Shown: positions 1-12,854 of the stretch, piece after piece | Layout of the letters: every line of letters begins with the position of its first letter | How positions within the stretch are numbered: position 1 is the first letter of the stretch | Assembly (NCBI GenBank): GCA_020002185.1 | Contig: CM034544.1 | Span: forward strand, 5,655,554-5,719,553 | Length of the DNA stretch: 64,000 nucleotides | Source: Paraescarpia echinospica | Taxonomy: Eukaryota; Annelida; Polychaeta; Sabellida; Siboglinidae | Direction: 5' to 3' | Position numbers and translations under genes: made by a program | The notes under the pieces: model-generated | Told to the model about the DNA's origin: nothing | The model's input: the letters and a program-made list of their open reading frames with translations, nothing else | The model's database searches: none

Positions 1-425
1 CCACATTTTGCTGAACTTAGACATCAATAACAATGCACCTAATTAAATTGCTCAATTAATACTCAACACCAAGTTATACAATACTTTCATGGGAGTTATG
101 CAGACGTAAGACATATCTACCATTATGATTAACTGATTACAACCCTGTGTAATCTATCCTGATTGCTGAAAATATGTAATTTACACTACGCATCCTTCAG
201 TGACAATGCATAGTTTTATTAATACTCTAGAATAATCAAACTAGTTGGTGAGTATTTAATATTATATACAGGCAGCACATAAATTTGCTTTTATTACTTT
301 TAACATTAATGGAGATAATATCAAGCGCAAGGCTTATACTGAGAAAAAGGGTATCCAATGAACTGATAATTACTATTGAGTGTAAAATGTATAAACGCGA
401 GGAACTATGGGAAAGGACTAGCCAA
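1..425. other. AT-rich DNA, nothing recognised
   Basis: No coding pattern, RNA gene or clear repeat is visible. It leads directly into the LINE tail fragment that follows. Confidence 0.5.
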
Positions 426-704
426 GAACCGGTCGCCAAGTAGATCCTGAGGAGAAAGTGGGGGTGGATTGGACACACACTGAGAAAGCCAACAACAACC
501 ATCACAAGACAGTCTCTGACGTGGAATCCGCAAACAAAAAGAAGGCGAGGAAGGCCAAAAAACACATGGCAAAGAGAAACGGCTGCAAAAGTACAAAGGA
601 GTGGCTACACCTGGAATGAAATAGAGGAGATCGCCCAAAGTCGTGTGCGCTGGAGAGTCATCACCGATGACCTATGCTCAGCATGGAGCGAGTGGCATAA
701 GTAA
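426..704 (+). pseudogene. C-terminal tail of a non-LTR retrotransposon reverse transcriptase
   Basis: One frame from 426 to the TAA at 702-704 reads as the basic, tryptophan-rich tail found downstream of the reverse transcriptase in many animal LINEs. It has a WGWIGHTLRK segment, then RRRGRPKNTWQRE, then AQSRVRWR near the end. The frame has an internal TAG near its start, no methionine, and no reverse transcriptase core upstream. It is therefore a 5'-truncated dead copy. The family is recognised from the motif order; the exact clade (RTE-like or another) is not established. Confidence 0.75.
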
Positions 705-1008
705 AAAGTAAACTATAAAAGGCATTCTACTGTCTAGCACACTGTCGTCGTATGAGTGAATTATTAAACTTTGTCAATTTATAAATGACAAACAATAAAA
801 GGAGCATATGAAAATCATAGATATTAAATTGCAAAAATAACGGAAAGAACAACATTCAGCATGTTTTCTAAGATTATAATATAAGGCTATGTAAATATAC
901 TAACAAATGGTTGGGATGGATTGCATTACTTGGGACATTATCGTTTCATTGTTTGCAAAATGGGTAATGCATCCATGCGTAGATACGCATGCAAGTATAC
1001 ATGGAAAC
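705..1008. other. AT-rich DNA, nothing recognised
   Basis: It contains no supported feature and separates the LINE tail from the CA microsatellite. Confidence 0.5.
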
Positions 1009-1845
<837 letters not shown>

Positions 1846-3230
1846 TTTAAAGTGACCCATCTATATCTTGAAAAATATTAAACCCAATACTTAAAGTAAC
1901 CCATCTGTATCTTGAAAAATATTAAACCCAATACTTAAAGTGACCCATCTATATTTTGAAAAATATTAAACCCAATACTTAAAGTGACCCATCTATATCT
2001 TGAAAAATATTAAATCCAATACTTAAAGTAACCCATCTATATCTTGAAAAATATTAAATCCAATACTTAAAGTAACCCATCTGTATCTTGAAAAATATTA
2101 AACCCAATACTTAAAGTAACCCATCTGTATCTTGAAAAATATTAAACCCAATACTTAAAGTAACCCATCTATATCTTGAAAAATATTAAACCCAATACTT
2201 AAAGTAACCCATCTATATCTTGAAAAATATTAAATCCAATACTTAAAGTAACCCATCTATATCTTGAAAAATATTAAACCCAATACTTAAAGTAACCCAT
2301 CTATATCTTGAAAAATATTAAACCCAATACTTAAAGTAACCCATCTATATCTTGAAAAATATTAAACCCAATACTTAAAGTAACCCATCTATATCTTGAA
2401 AAATATTAAACCCAATACTTAAAGTAACCCATTTATATCTTGAAAAATATTAAACCCAATATTAAAGTAACCCATCTATATCTTGAAAAATATTAAACCC
2501 AATATTTAAAGTAACCCATCTATATCTTGAAAAATATTAAATCCAATACTTAAAGTAACCCATCTATATCTTGAAAAATATTAAACCCAATACTTAAAGT
2601 AACCCATCTATATCTTGAAAAATATTAAACCCAATACTTAAAGTAACCCATCTATATCTTAAAAAATATTAAATCCAATACTTAAAGTAACCCATCTGTA
2701 TCTTGAAAAATATTAAACCCAATACTTAAAGTAACCCATCTATATCTTGAAAAATATTAAACCCAATACTTAAAGTAACCCATCTATATCTTGAAAAATA
2801 TTAAATCCAATACTTAAAGTAACCCATCTATATCTTGAAAAATATTAAACCCAATACTTAAAGTAACCCATCTATATCTTGAAAAATATTAAACCCAATA
2901 CTTAAAGTAACCTATCTATATCTTGAAAAATATTAAACCCAATACTTAAAGTAACCCATCTATATCTTGAAAAATATTAAATCCAATACTTAAAGTAACC
3001 CATCTGTATCTTGAAAAATATTAAACCCAATACTTAAAGTAACCCATCTATATCTTGAAAAATATTAAACCCAATACTTAAAGTAACCCATCTATATCTT
3101 GAAAAATATTAAATCCAATACTTAAAGTAACCCATCTATATCTTGAAAAATATTAAACACAATACTTAAAGTAACCCTTATGTATCTTGCAAATATACCA
3201 CAAAATATTTAAGTCACCCATTTATATATG
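1846..3230. repeat. 44-bp minisatellite, about 30 copies
   Basis: The unit contains AAAGTAACCCATCTATATCT followed by TGAAAAATATTAAACCCAAT. Copies differ mainly at a few recurrent sites (C/T in AAACCC or AAATCC, A/G in CTATA or CTGTA). The pattern of variants repeats along the array, which indicates higher-order duplication. Copies degrade after about 3170. Confidence 0.97.
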
Positions 3231-4487
3231 GCAAACGACAAAATAAAATAAACCAGTTTATGATAGGAAGATATAAACCAATCAATGGCAAATGTTTACA
3301 AAGCAGTAAATTATCTAATGAAAATTGCTACATATTCATTTAAGAGACAATAAACATTTCATATGATATGGATGATACCGCCATGTTGCCATAATCAGCT
3401 GATATATGTGACATAATTTAGCTACACAGATATGGTTATAGAAATTACTACCACGGCACAAGGAGCATTATACATGTACCTTGGAATGTTACAACAATAG
3501 AAGTAGTATAAAATTGTAAACAGTCAACCATGACACACCATTTCAGTAGTTTCAATAACACCCCTAGTTACATCAGATAATATATAAGCCTGCCTACTCT
3601 TTACAGCATTTCAAAAAAACTATAAATAACGTCAAGCAACTGTAAATAATGTTTAAATACTGCATGGAATACAAATTCACCATGAGCTATTATACACACA
3701 CAAATCTAAACTTAAAATTAATGTCATTGGATATCATAAAAAATATTCCATGCTTAAATACATTTGTTATTAGATATAACAACAAAATGTGTGTGTGTGT
3801 GTGTGCATGAGAGCATGCGTGCATGCATGTGTGAGTGCATGCATGCGTGTGTGAGTGTGTGCATGCGTGCATAAATAAATATGTACATGCATTCATGTCT
3901 AATAAATAATGTCTATCTTGTATACTGAAAATATCTCCCTGCAAATGTGACACATTTAAAAAATACTCAAAACAAATTCTGACAATGCAGTGACTCTTTC
4001 AAGATTTTGGCTTTACACCCATAGATGTTGAATGATATACTGAATCTGCTCCAAAGTCAGCCAAGTTTGCTTCAAGTATATAAAAACTCAGTAATCTGAT
4101 CTGCCAGCAATCACAAATTGATTCTTTGCTGTGTGTCTTTGACTACACAAAGAATCTACACAGTCATAAAGCGAATCTCATGCGCAATGTGGAGAAATCA
4201 ACCAAATAAATGATAGGCCAAATAAATGATACACCAAATAAATTATGTTTAATTATCTCATTTATACACCATCATGTAATGCAAGTATTCACAATTAATT
4301 TAATAAATGCCAAATGATATCACATAATCACAAACCTTGCAATGCAGTGTACTCAGATGGTATCGTTACACATGCGTTCATAGACCTAGAGGTAAACTAC
4401 AACACTCTAACAAACATTGGTACTGACATTAATCAACTGTCTCTGGCAGCTACCTCCTATATTCCTATATTCCTATATTCCTATAAG
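3231..4487. other. AT-rich DNA with a short GT/GCAT microsatellite
   Basis: A (GT)n and GCATGC-type simple repeat lies at about 3788-3870. The rest shows no coding signature. A small three-copy CCTATATT repeat precedes the next array at about 4458-4482. Confidence 0.5.
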
Positions 4488-4770
4488 GCATATCAATATC
4501 ACTATTGGCTAAGATTTACCACATCAGAGGGTACCCATTATGCATGTAAGTACACAGGGTATATATCACTATTGGCTAAGATTTACCACATCAGAGGGTA
4601 CCCATTATGCATGTAAGTACACAGGGTATATATCACTATTGGCTAAGATTTACCACATCAGAGGGTACCCATTATGCATGTAAGTACACAGGGTATATAT
4701 CACTATTGGCTAAGATTTACCACATCAGAGGGTAACTATTATGCATGTAAGTACACAGGGTATATATATT
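4488..4770. repeat. 67-bp tandem repeat, four copies
   Basis: The segment CACTATTGGCTAAGATTTAC recurs at 4500, 4567, 4634 and 4701, an exact 67-bp period. Copies are nearly identical; the fourth carries one local change in GGGTACCC. Confidence 0.95.
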
Positions 4771-4901
4771 ACGTGGTTTTATTAGGAATTTTACTGACCT
4801 GGTTTTGTTATTATGATTTTTAATACACTGCTGATAGTATACTAGTTGGCCGATATATTTTCATAGCAATAAATATTTAGTTGATATATATTACATAAAT
4901 A

Positions 4902-5110
4902 TGTATATATACACACACAAACATGCATACATGTACACACACACATGCACACACGCACGCACGCACACACACGCACGCATACACACACACACACACGTAC
5001 ACATACTGCACATGAAAGCAAGCATGTATAAATGCACACATGCACCCATGTACAGGCACACGTGCATACACACACACATACACACACACACACACACACG
5101 CACACACATA
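4902..5110. repeat. Compound CA/CG microsatellite
   Basis: The tract mixes ACAC, GCAC and ACATGC. Alternating purine-pyrimidine stretches give it Z-DNA potential. Confidence 0.9.
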
Positions 5111-6270
5111 TACAAACCCAGAGAAGCACCTATGGTTGTCGTTTTTTGTGCATTTCATCATACTGTCAGGCTATGTTCTAAATTTTACTCGCATAAATAA
5201 ATGTTGAATTAATGTTATTTTTCCCTTTTTTCCAACAGTGCTAAAGACACTTGATTCATTGCGTTCTTCGCAATCACATTTCAAGTGTACTGTCTTTTAT
5301 TCCGTTTAGCACACCTCATTATGCTATAAATATTTAATTCACTGCCGTCTGTCTAGTATATTGGCACAGAATGCTGTACATTTTTAATGTTTCCTAGTTA
5401 GTCTTGCTCAATAGATTATGAATATTTGATCAAATGGTAAGTTTTAGCCTCCAGACCTTAATCTGGATAAATGTTTTAGAGGCTGTCTCACTGACTAAAC
5501 TAATGCTTTATTCATTTTACATACACGTATAATTACACAAATTACTCATAATATAAACCAGACTTTATGTCAAATAGTTGTTATGATAAAATATAAATAT
5601 GGTTTTTTCAAATACCAAAGTGCATGCTATTTAAAAATGTTTAATGTAAATGCATTTCCATGTGAATCTTCTTGCGCATAATCAAATAAATCATCAAATA
5701 AATGTACAGTATTTGGTGGATAGTGGATCAATAAATACAATATATAATATTCTGGCTTCTGAAAAACTCAAATACAAGTATACACAAAATCTTTGTATTT
5801 AACTACAAATACATATTTAGCCCGAGCATGATCTACTGTATGAATTATTATTAACAACACCAAAATACCTGTCCTCTGAGGTCTGAGACCAAGCAACCAA
5901 GTCCTCAGTTTGATATCATGTCCATAATGTATGAGACGGCACTATAACAGTACACACACACTGATGCATGAGGCAGCTTTGAGAGGTATTTGTACCAAAT
6001 GCTTGCCAATAAGTGTATCTATCTGAACAGTGTGTTCTGAAATACATTGCCAAAGAGTAGATCAGAGGCCACGGAACCAAACGAACATAAAAAGAAGTGA
6101 ACTCTGCACCTGGGAGGGTATGCACTTATAAATTCCCAAAGTCAGCATATTAATACGGATAATTTTGGTGTTTGTGATTGAGTAAACATATCCTTCCTCA
6201 TCTTATCAAATCGGGGCCACTCTCGTGTGTACACAGACACGTTTTGCTCCATGCACGACTGCCTTTTGTG
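5111..6270. other. AT-rich DNA, nothing recognised
   Basis: Short open frames are present but show no family resemblance, splice framework or repeat structure. Confidence 0.45.
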
Positions 6271-6724
6271 GAACTTAGGCCGCTATGAAATCAACAGCTG
6301 CGGGCATTTAAACCATCTCTATAGAAGTGTCTCTTTCCTGTCCCTAATATAGCTGCAATGACCGCTACATCTGCGGTCAGGAACTAACCGCTAATACAAG
6401 AGGTCAAGAACTGGGTCACACACACCCAAGAAATTTGACTGATGTATTCTATGCTGACTGCACAATTGCCTTTTTGTGCCTGTCATGCGTGACATTTTAA
6501 GTCTATATGCAACATTCATCAAAACCTGACAATGACACAGGAACTTAGACTGCTGTAAAATGAACAGCTGCGGGCATTTAGCCCAGCTCTATAGAAGTGT
6601 CTTTCCTGTTCTCAATATAGCTGCACTGACCGCTATATCTGGGGTCAGGAACTGACAGCTTATACAACAGAGGTCAAGAACTGAGTCACAGGTACCCAAG
6701 AAATGTGACTGATGTACTCTATGG
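6271..6724. repeat. Direct duplication of about 185 bp
   Basis: The segments at about 6271-6455 and 6541-6724 share long runs such as CAGCTGCGGGCATTTA, CTCTATAGAAGTGTCT and TTTGACTGATGTA (GTGACTGATGTA in the second). They diverge by substitutions and small indels. About 85 bp of unrelated sequence lies between them. Confidence 0.85.
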
Positions 6725-6772
6725 TGAAGAAATAGATGGGCATTTCAAATGTGTGTTGTGTTGTGTTGTGTT

Positions 6773-7260
6773 GGTTGATCGAGTGTTGTGGACTGAGTGT
6801 TGTGAACCAAATGTCATGGACCAAGTGTTGTGGACCAAGTGTTGTAGACCAAATGTCACAGACCAAGTGTCATGAACCAAGTGTCGTGAACCAAGTGTTG
6901 TCGACCATGTGTTATTGACCAAGTGTTGTAGACCAAGTGTTATTGACCAAGTGTTGTGGACCAAGGGTTATTGACCAAGTGTTATTGACCAAATGTGGTG
7001 GACAAAATGCCAAAGACCAAGTGTCATGAACCAAGTGTCGTGGACCAAGTGTTGTGGACCAAGTATTATTGACCAAGTGTTATGGACCAAGTGTTATTGA
7101 CCAAGTGTTGTAGACCAAGTGTTATGGACCAAGTGTTATTGACCAAGTGATGTAGACTGAGTTTTGTGGGCCAAGTGTCATGGACCAAGAGTTGTGGTCT
7201 AAGTGTCATGGACCAAGTGTTGTTGACCAAGTGTTGTGGGCCAAGTGTCACAGACCAAGG
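6773..7260. repeat. 14-bp minisatellite, first locus
   Basis: The unit is ACCAAGTGTTGTGG with variants (GTGTTATTG, GTGTCATGG, GTGTTGTAG), about 33 copies. The same family recurs at 11953-12840. Open frames across it are artefacts of 14-bp periodicity. Confidence 0.95.
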
Positions 7261-7560
7261 GCCAGATGCATGTGTCTAGACTAGCGTAGGTGCTGCCTAG
7301 GCTCTACATCCGGGCTAACTGGACTATGGCCTAGTGAGCGATTCAGTCGCAATGCTTGAAGCGGACGTAACGCGAAGATTGTCTCTGACTAGTTAAGTCT
7401 ATCGGCTAGGCCTCTTAGCGCTCGCATGCCCGGAGATAACATTTACTATGTCTTGTTTCATGTTTTGATGCAGGAATTCCCCGGAATGTCCTTGCACTGT
7501 GCATGCGCGATTGGCCAACTTATTACAACTGTCAATCACTTGTTATAGTAACCATGGATA
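7261..7560. other. Relatively CpG-rich unique segment
   Basis: It directly follows the 14-bp array and has more CpG than its surroundings (for example GCGGACGTAACGCGAAG). No exon or promoter motif could be fixed. Confidence 0.3.
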
Positions 7561-7574
7561 CCAACACACATGAC

Positions 7575-7735
7575 CCTGAAACTTACAACCATAAAACATG
7601 TAACGTATAACCGTAAAATTTATAACCCTAAAACATGTAACATATAACCCGAAAACTTATAACCCTAAAATATGTAGCATATAGCCCTAAAACTTATAAC
7701 CCTAATTCATGTAGGATATGACCCTACGACATTTA
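7575..7735. repeat. Short degenerate repeat containing ATAACCCTAAAA
   Basis: Four to seven related blocks combine ACTTATAACCCTAAAA with ACATGTAACATATAACCC. Although CCCTAA occurs inside, spacing and context do not make a telomeric array. Confidence 0.75.
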
Positions 7736-8689
7736 CCATTGCATGCATGCTTGAGCGAATGGATGGCATGTTGTAGAGTTTAGGCTGTAAGCAGAACGTG
7801 TTTTACAAAAGAAATGCTATGTTTATATCTCTCATTGTGACCAATTATAGTCATGAGGTCCCCCATTGGTGATGGTGATTCACAACTGGGCTATAATGGT
7901 CACTGTTCAAATAACTAGTGGGAGCTAATAAATGATTACTGGGGAGTGGTGGTGGAACAGTTTGAGTGCTGTAATGTTGATCGAAAGAACTGTGGTTCAA
8001 ATCCTGGTACCCTGATCGTTTGACTCCTGAATCTTTTGGAAGAGACTTTATAAGTAATTGTTCCCTTCTATCTGGTGTCTATGCCAGGTGAAGTAAAAGA
8101 TCCCATGCAGGGCATTGAAAGAAGAAATGAAAAATAAACTTGTAAGAAGAATAAATTAAATTGATAATTTGATACATAGCTTACGATAAAGTTATGATAA
8201 TGACCAAGTTGCAAGACTCGATTAAAAAGGAGAAGTTTTACGATATAACATCGCCAAGGTTGAATTAAAACCCGAGGCGATGCCAACATTATGTTTAAGC
8301 GTCAAACGTCCAATTTGTTTTCAGACAGTACGTCTTAATTCAACCATTGACATATATTCAAGAAAACATTACTACTGTGTAATTATCAGTTGCACAAGAA
8401 ACTTTTAGAGGTAGTAGGCAGGACTATAAGCTTTTGAAAACTTAATTTTCAGAAACAAATTAAATGTGTGTTAATGGCAGTGTTATAATTGCCATTATTA
8501 TCATAACAGCATAATGACAATATTTTATTACATAATAATAAAGGCATTATACCAGCAACTATATTATAAAATGGAAAACTAAAGGTAATTACAATAAAGT
8601 AGAAATACAATAATTCAAAAAATTAAATTATTATGAAAATAAAAATTTTAATTTACCTCAGCCATGTAGTATTAGAGTTTTAGACTATC
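7736..8689. other. AT-rich DNA, nothing recognised
   Basis: No reliable coding or RNA feature is visible. Confidence 0.4.
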
Positions 8690-8942
8690 CCTCTACTTTG
8701 ATATATATATCGAGTTCAATACTCAATATTATATTGAAGTATCATGATACTACAAAATATTGGTATCTAGCTTTCACATGTATCATGATAGTTCGGTAAA
8801 AACATACTTTGATATATTTATTATTGAACCAACTCTAATCTACACAATTGTACAGGCTAAATTTCTATATTGAATTAATAAAATAAAAAACATGGTGGGG
8901 AGCTGCTGTTTAATCTTCACTTATCTCATCAGTGCTTTAAAG

Positions 8943-8980
8943 CATTTTTTATTTTGACAAAATTGTCAAAATAAAAAATG
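8943..8980. repeat. Perfect 18-bp inverted repeat with 2-nt spacer
   Basis: The arms are CATTTTTTATTTTGACAA and its exact complement, separated by AA. It sits in AT-rich DNA without a T-run or gene that would make it a functional terminator. Confidence 0.9.
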
Positions 8981-8998
8981 TACTTGTGATTACAGTGA

Positions 8999-9090
8999 AA
9001 TTCATTGTAATAACCATAATAATTCATTGTAATAACCATAATAATTCATTGTAATAACCATAATAATTCATTGTAATAACCATAATAATC
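8999..9090. repeat. 22-bp tandem repeat, four copies
   Basis: The unit ATTCATTGTAATAACCATAA plus two bases is repeated four times with almost no divergence. Confidence 0.92.
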
Positions 9091-9206
9091 ATTCAATAAT
9101 GGTGAGTGTCAAACCATCTACTAAGTATCGGTCCTTGTTCAATATTACATTTTTTAAAGTATTGTGATACTATCTAGATGAAATATCAATATAGAAGTAT
9201 ATATAG

Positions 9207-9800
9207 GTGTTGCGATACTTTGATACATTAACCACTGATCTAGTGCTGGTTCAATATCAAAATATCGTGACACTATCTAGATACATTGATACATTAACCA
9301 CTGATCTACTGCTGGTTCAATATCAAAATATCGTGACACTATCTAGATACATTGATACATTAACCACTGATCTAGTACTGGTTCAATATCAAAATATCGT
9401 GACACTATCTAGATACTTTGATACATTAACCACTGATCTAGTGCTGGTTCAATATCAAAGTATCGTGACACTATCTAGATACATTGATACATTAACCACT
9501 GATCTAGTGCTGGTTCAATATCAAAATATCGTGACACTATCTAGATACTTTGATACATTAACCACTGATCTAGTGCTGGTTCAATATCAAAATATCGTGA
9601 CACTATCTAGATACTTTGATACATTAACCACTGATCTAGTGCTGGTTCAATATCAAAATATCGTGACCCTATCTAGATACTTTGATACATTAACCACTGT
9701 TCTAGTGGTGGTTCAATATCAAAATATCGTGACACTATCTAGATACTTTGATACATTAACCACTGATCTAGTGCTGGTTCAATATCAAAGTATCGTGACA
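9207..9800. repeat. 66-bp tandem array, nine copies
   Basis: The unit begins GATACATTGATACATTAACC and ends ATCGTGACACTATCTA. The period is 66 bp, so one + strand frame stays open for 231 codons as a 22-residue repeat. There is no start context, splice site or conserved domain, so I treat the frame as a by-product. Copies differ at only a few positions (ACATTGA or ACTTTGA, GTGCTGG or GTACTGG). Confidence 0.95.
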
Positions 9801-11230
9801 CCGCAGACAAAATGTCAGTATAGAATTTTCATACAAATTGCGATTCTTTTATATATAAAGTGTCAACCTAGTGCTGGTTCGAAATTCAATACATCAGATT
9901 AATAACATTGGAGCATCATGACACCATAAAGTATCGGAACTGAACTTTCACAAGTATTACGATACTTTGATATATTGGGAGTCAAATTTAGTGCTGTTTT
10001 AAAATATTATATATCAAAGTATCGGGACAATACAAAGAATCAGAGTTTAACTTTCACAGATTGGTATATCGATTGTTGATATATTGCTGTTTGATATCTA
10101 ATATATCATCAAGATTCTATGAACTATCGGTATCAGACTTTAACTAATAGCCCATTACTTTAATATATATATAAAATTTTATATATATTATAGTGTTGAT
10201 TTAGTGCTGGATTGACACTCAATATTCAAAACAATTATAACAAAATTGAAAGTTACATTTACCTCAGCAATGCAGTATTTAACTTTTGCAAGTGTCGTGA
10301 CACATCAATACATGACATGTTGATCTAGTGGTGTACCTATGGCAGTATATTGAACTTTCACAAGTATTTTGTACAACAACAATATTTCATTATACTGAGT
10401 GTCACACTAGTGCTGGTTCGATATCAAATATATCCACGTATCATATAATACGATAATGCAAAGTATCTGTTCAAACTTTCACAAGTATCGTGACTATTCA
10501 GTAAATATATTCGATGTTGATTTGGTGATGTGGATCGATACTCACTATTGTACTGAATGTCATAGTATTAGGAAGATGAAGTATGTCAATGTAATAGTAT
10601 ATCAAAATATATAGATTAAAGTATCAGCACCATGCTTTCATGTATCATACATCTATGTATTGAGTATTGATCTAGTTCTTGATCGAATACTTGATGTATC
10701 AAACTATTGTGATATATCAAAGTATCAGTATCGATCTTTCACAAGTTTCACAACACACTGTACATTGATATCGTGAGTATTTATATACTGCTGGATCAAT
10801 ACTCGATACATCAAAATATTATGATATAATTATTATATATATATATATATATCAAACTCAAAGTGTCAGTATCGAACTTTCGCATGTATCACAATACATT
10901 GATATATTGAGTGTTAATCTAGTGCCGGATTGATACTCGATACATCACGATTCAACAAACTATGAAACTTTTACAGGTATCACAATATATCAAGTATTGA
11001 TCTAATGCTGGATCGATACACGAAATATCCATGCATCAATGATACTACAAATTAACAGTATCAAGCTTTAACAAATATCACACAACTTTGATATACTGAG
11101 TGCCAATTTACTCACGTTTTGATATTCAATAGTATATCAAAGAAGTATTACGAAATTTTGTTTTTAAATGATATTGAATTTACATAAATACTTCAATACT
11201 GTGAGTGATATATTGAGTGCCGAACCAGCA

Positions 11231-11952
11231 GGATGTGCACTGTTATATGGTTCATGATCTACTATATCAATAAATAAATCAGATCCACTGATGGGATATA
11301 TCACAACACTTTTGTTGTTGTAGTTCATTCAATACCCATGGCATTGGCCATCTAGTAAACAAGTCACATGACATATCTATTCACATCTTTATCATTGTCT
11401 GCTTACAACTTAATTCAAAAGAAATCACGTACGTATGCACACTAGATAGTCCTCGATGTGGACGGTCATTACCGATGTAGTTTCAGCCACCAAGTTGTAG
11501 AAATTGCCCAGAAACAAGGCCAAGTGCTATATTTGGCCTCGGGATGCTGGCGGCCGAGAACCTTGTCAGTGTTTCTCGTGTTTTGGGGGTATTCTAGGTG
11601 TTCGCTGAGCTCGTCCACAATCGACAGGTCATTGTGATGTCGAAATCTAAACTAGGAATACAATTCCCTATCGTCATAGATGTCAAGCCGATTCGTTCTG
11701 TTCCGAAATATTCCAATTCGTTTCATTTTTCGTCTGAGTCAAGAGTCTCACCCAAACTATCAGCCACCATTTTTCTCGAGTTGCGAACCACTAACTAAGG
11801 CATTACACCTAGTGATTCTTGGTCGTAGAGATGCGTCGTGTAAACGGAACCCAATTTATGCTCATGCATCTGACTACTGCGGTTACGACCTAGTCGCCAT
11901 GGAGCTAGGTCGTCGCAGAAGGGTTTATGCCCTGCTCATGTATATGCGCCCA
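11231..11952. other. Unique segment, CpG-enriched from about 11440
   Basis: From 11440 to 11950 the sequence is less AT-rich and holds several CpGs plus a small hairpin with GACCTAG/CTAGGTC arms around 11888-11912. It could be a promoter or old exon, but no reading frame or splice site is convincing. It ends at the second 14-bp array. Confidence 0.3.
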
Positions 11953-12840
11953 GGTGCCACTGACCAAGTAGACCAAGTGTTGGGGACTAAGTGTCGTAGA
12001 CCAAGTGTCATGGACCAAGTGGACCAAGTGTTGTGGACCAAATGATAGTGGACATGTGTCATGGACCGAGTGTCATGGACCAAATGCCTGGGACCAAGCA
12101 TCATGGACCAACTGTCATGGATCAAATGTTGAGGACCAAATGTTGTGGACTAAGTGTAGTGGACCAAGTGTCATGGACCAAGTATCGTGGACTAAGTGTT
12201 GTGAACCAAGTGTTGTTGTCCAAGTGCCATGGACCAAATGCCAGGAACCAAGTGTCATGGATCAAATGCTGTAGATCAAGTGTTGTGGACCAAGTGTTGT
12301 GGACCAAATGTCATGGACCAAGTGTTGTGGACCAAGTGTTGTAGACCAAATGTCACAGACCAAGTGTCATGGACCAAGTGTCGTGAACCAAGTGTTGTGG
12401 ACCAAGTGTTGTGAACCAAGTGTTATTGACCAAGTGTTATTGACCAAGTGTTGTAGACCAAGTGTTATTGACCAAGTGTTGTGGACCAAGGGTTATTGAC
12501 CAAGTGTTACTGACCAAGTGTTGTCGACCAAATGTCACAGACCAAGTGTCATGAACCAAGTGTCGTGGACCAAGTGTTGTGGACCAAGTGTTATTGACCA
12601 AGTGTTATGGACCAAGTTTTGTAGACCAAGTGTTATTGACCAAGTGTTGTGGACCAAGGGTTATTGACCAAGTGTTACTGACCAAGTGTTGTCGACCAAA
12701 TGTCACAGACCAAGTGTCATGAACCTAGTGTCGTGGACCAAGTGTTATTGACCAAGTGTTATGGACCAAGTGTTATTGACCAAGTGTTGTGGTCCAAGAG
12801 TTGTGGTCCGAGTGTTGTGCACCGAGTGTTGTACATCACA
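11953..12840. repeat. 14-bp minisatellite, second locus
   Basis: This is the same ACCAAGTGTTGTGG family as at 6773-7260, about 60 copies. Within it, larger blocks recur (compare 12423-12560 with 12583-12720), so segments of the array were copied as units. Confidence 0.95.
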
Positions 12841-12854
12841 TGTTGTCGCTTATC

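Larger units (their letters stand above)
8690..11230. repeat. Field of diverged repeats rich in GATAC/GTATC
   Basis: Blocks of roughly 100-130 bp recur with the same order: ACTTTCACAAGTATCGTGAT, then TTTGATATATTGAGTG, then TTGATCTAGTGCTGG, then GATACTCAATATATCAAAGT. Divergence between blocks is high, so this is an old array. A clean 66-bp array (9207-9800) looks like a recent re-expansion of one variant. Confidence 0.75.

Noticed and set aside
7575..7735. Interstitial telomeric repeat
   Set aside because: CCCTAA occurs only inside a longer AT-rich unit and is not tandem hexamer sequence.
8943..8980. Transcription terminator hairpin
   Set aside because: It is a perfect inverted repeat but in animal DNA away from any gene, and rho-independent terminators do not apply here.
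9207..9902. A 231-residue protein with a 22-residue repeat
   Set aside because: The period of 66 bp keeps a frame open by chance; flanking DNA is the same noncoding repeat family.
11598..12045. Two overlapping open frames leading into the 14-bp array
   Set aside because: No domain, and the second ends inside the minisatellite. CpG enrichment alone does not make it an exon.
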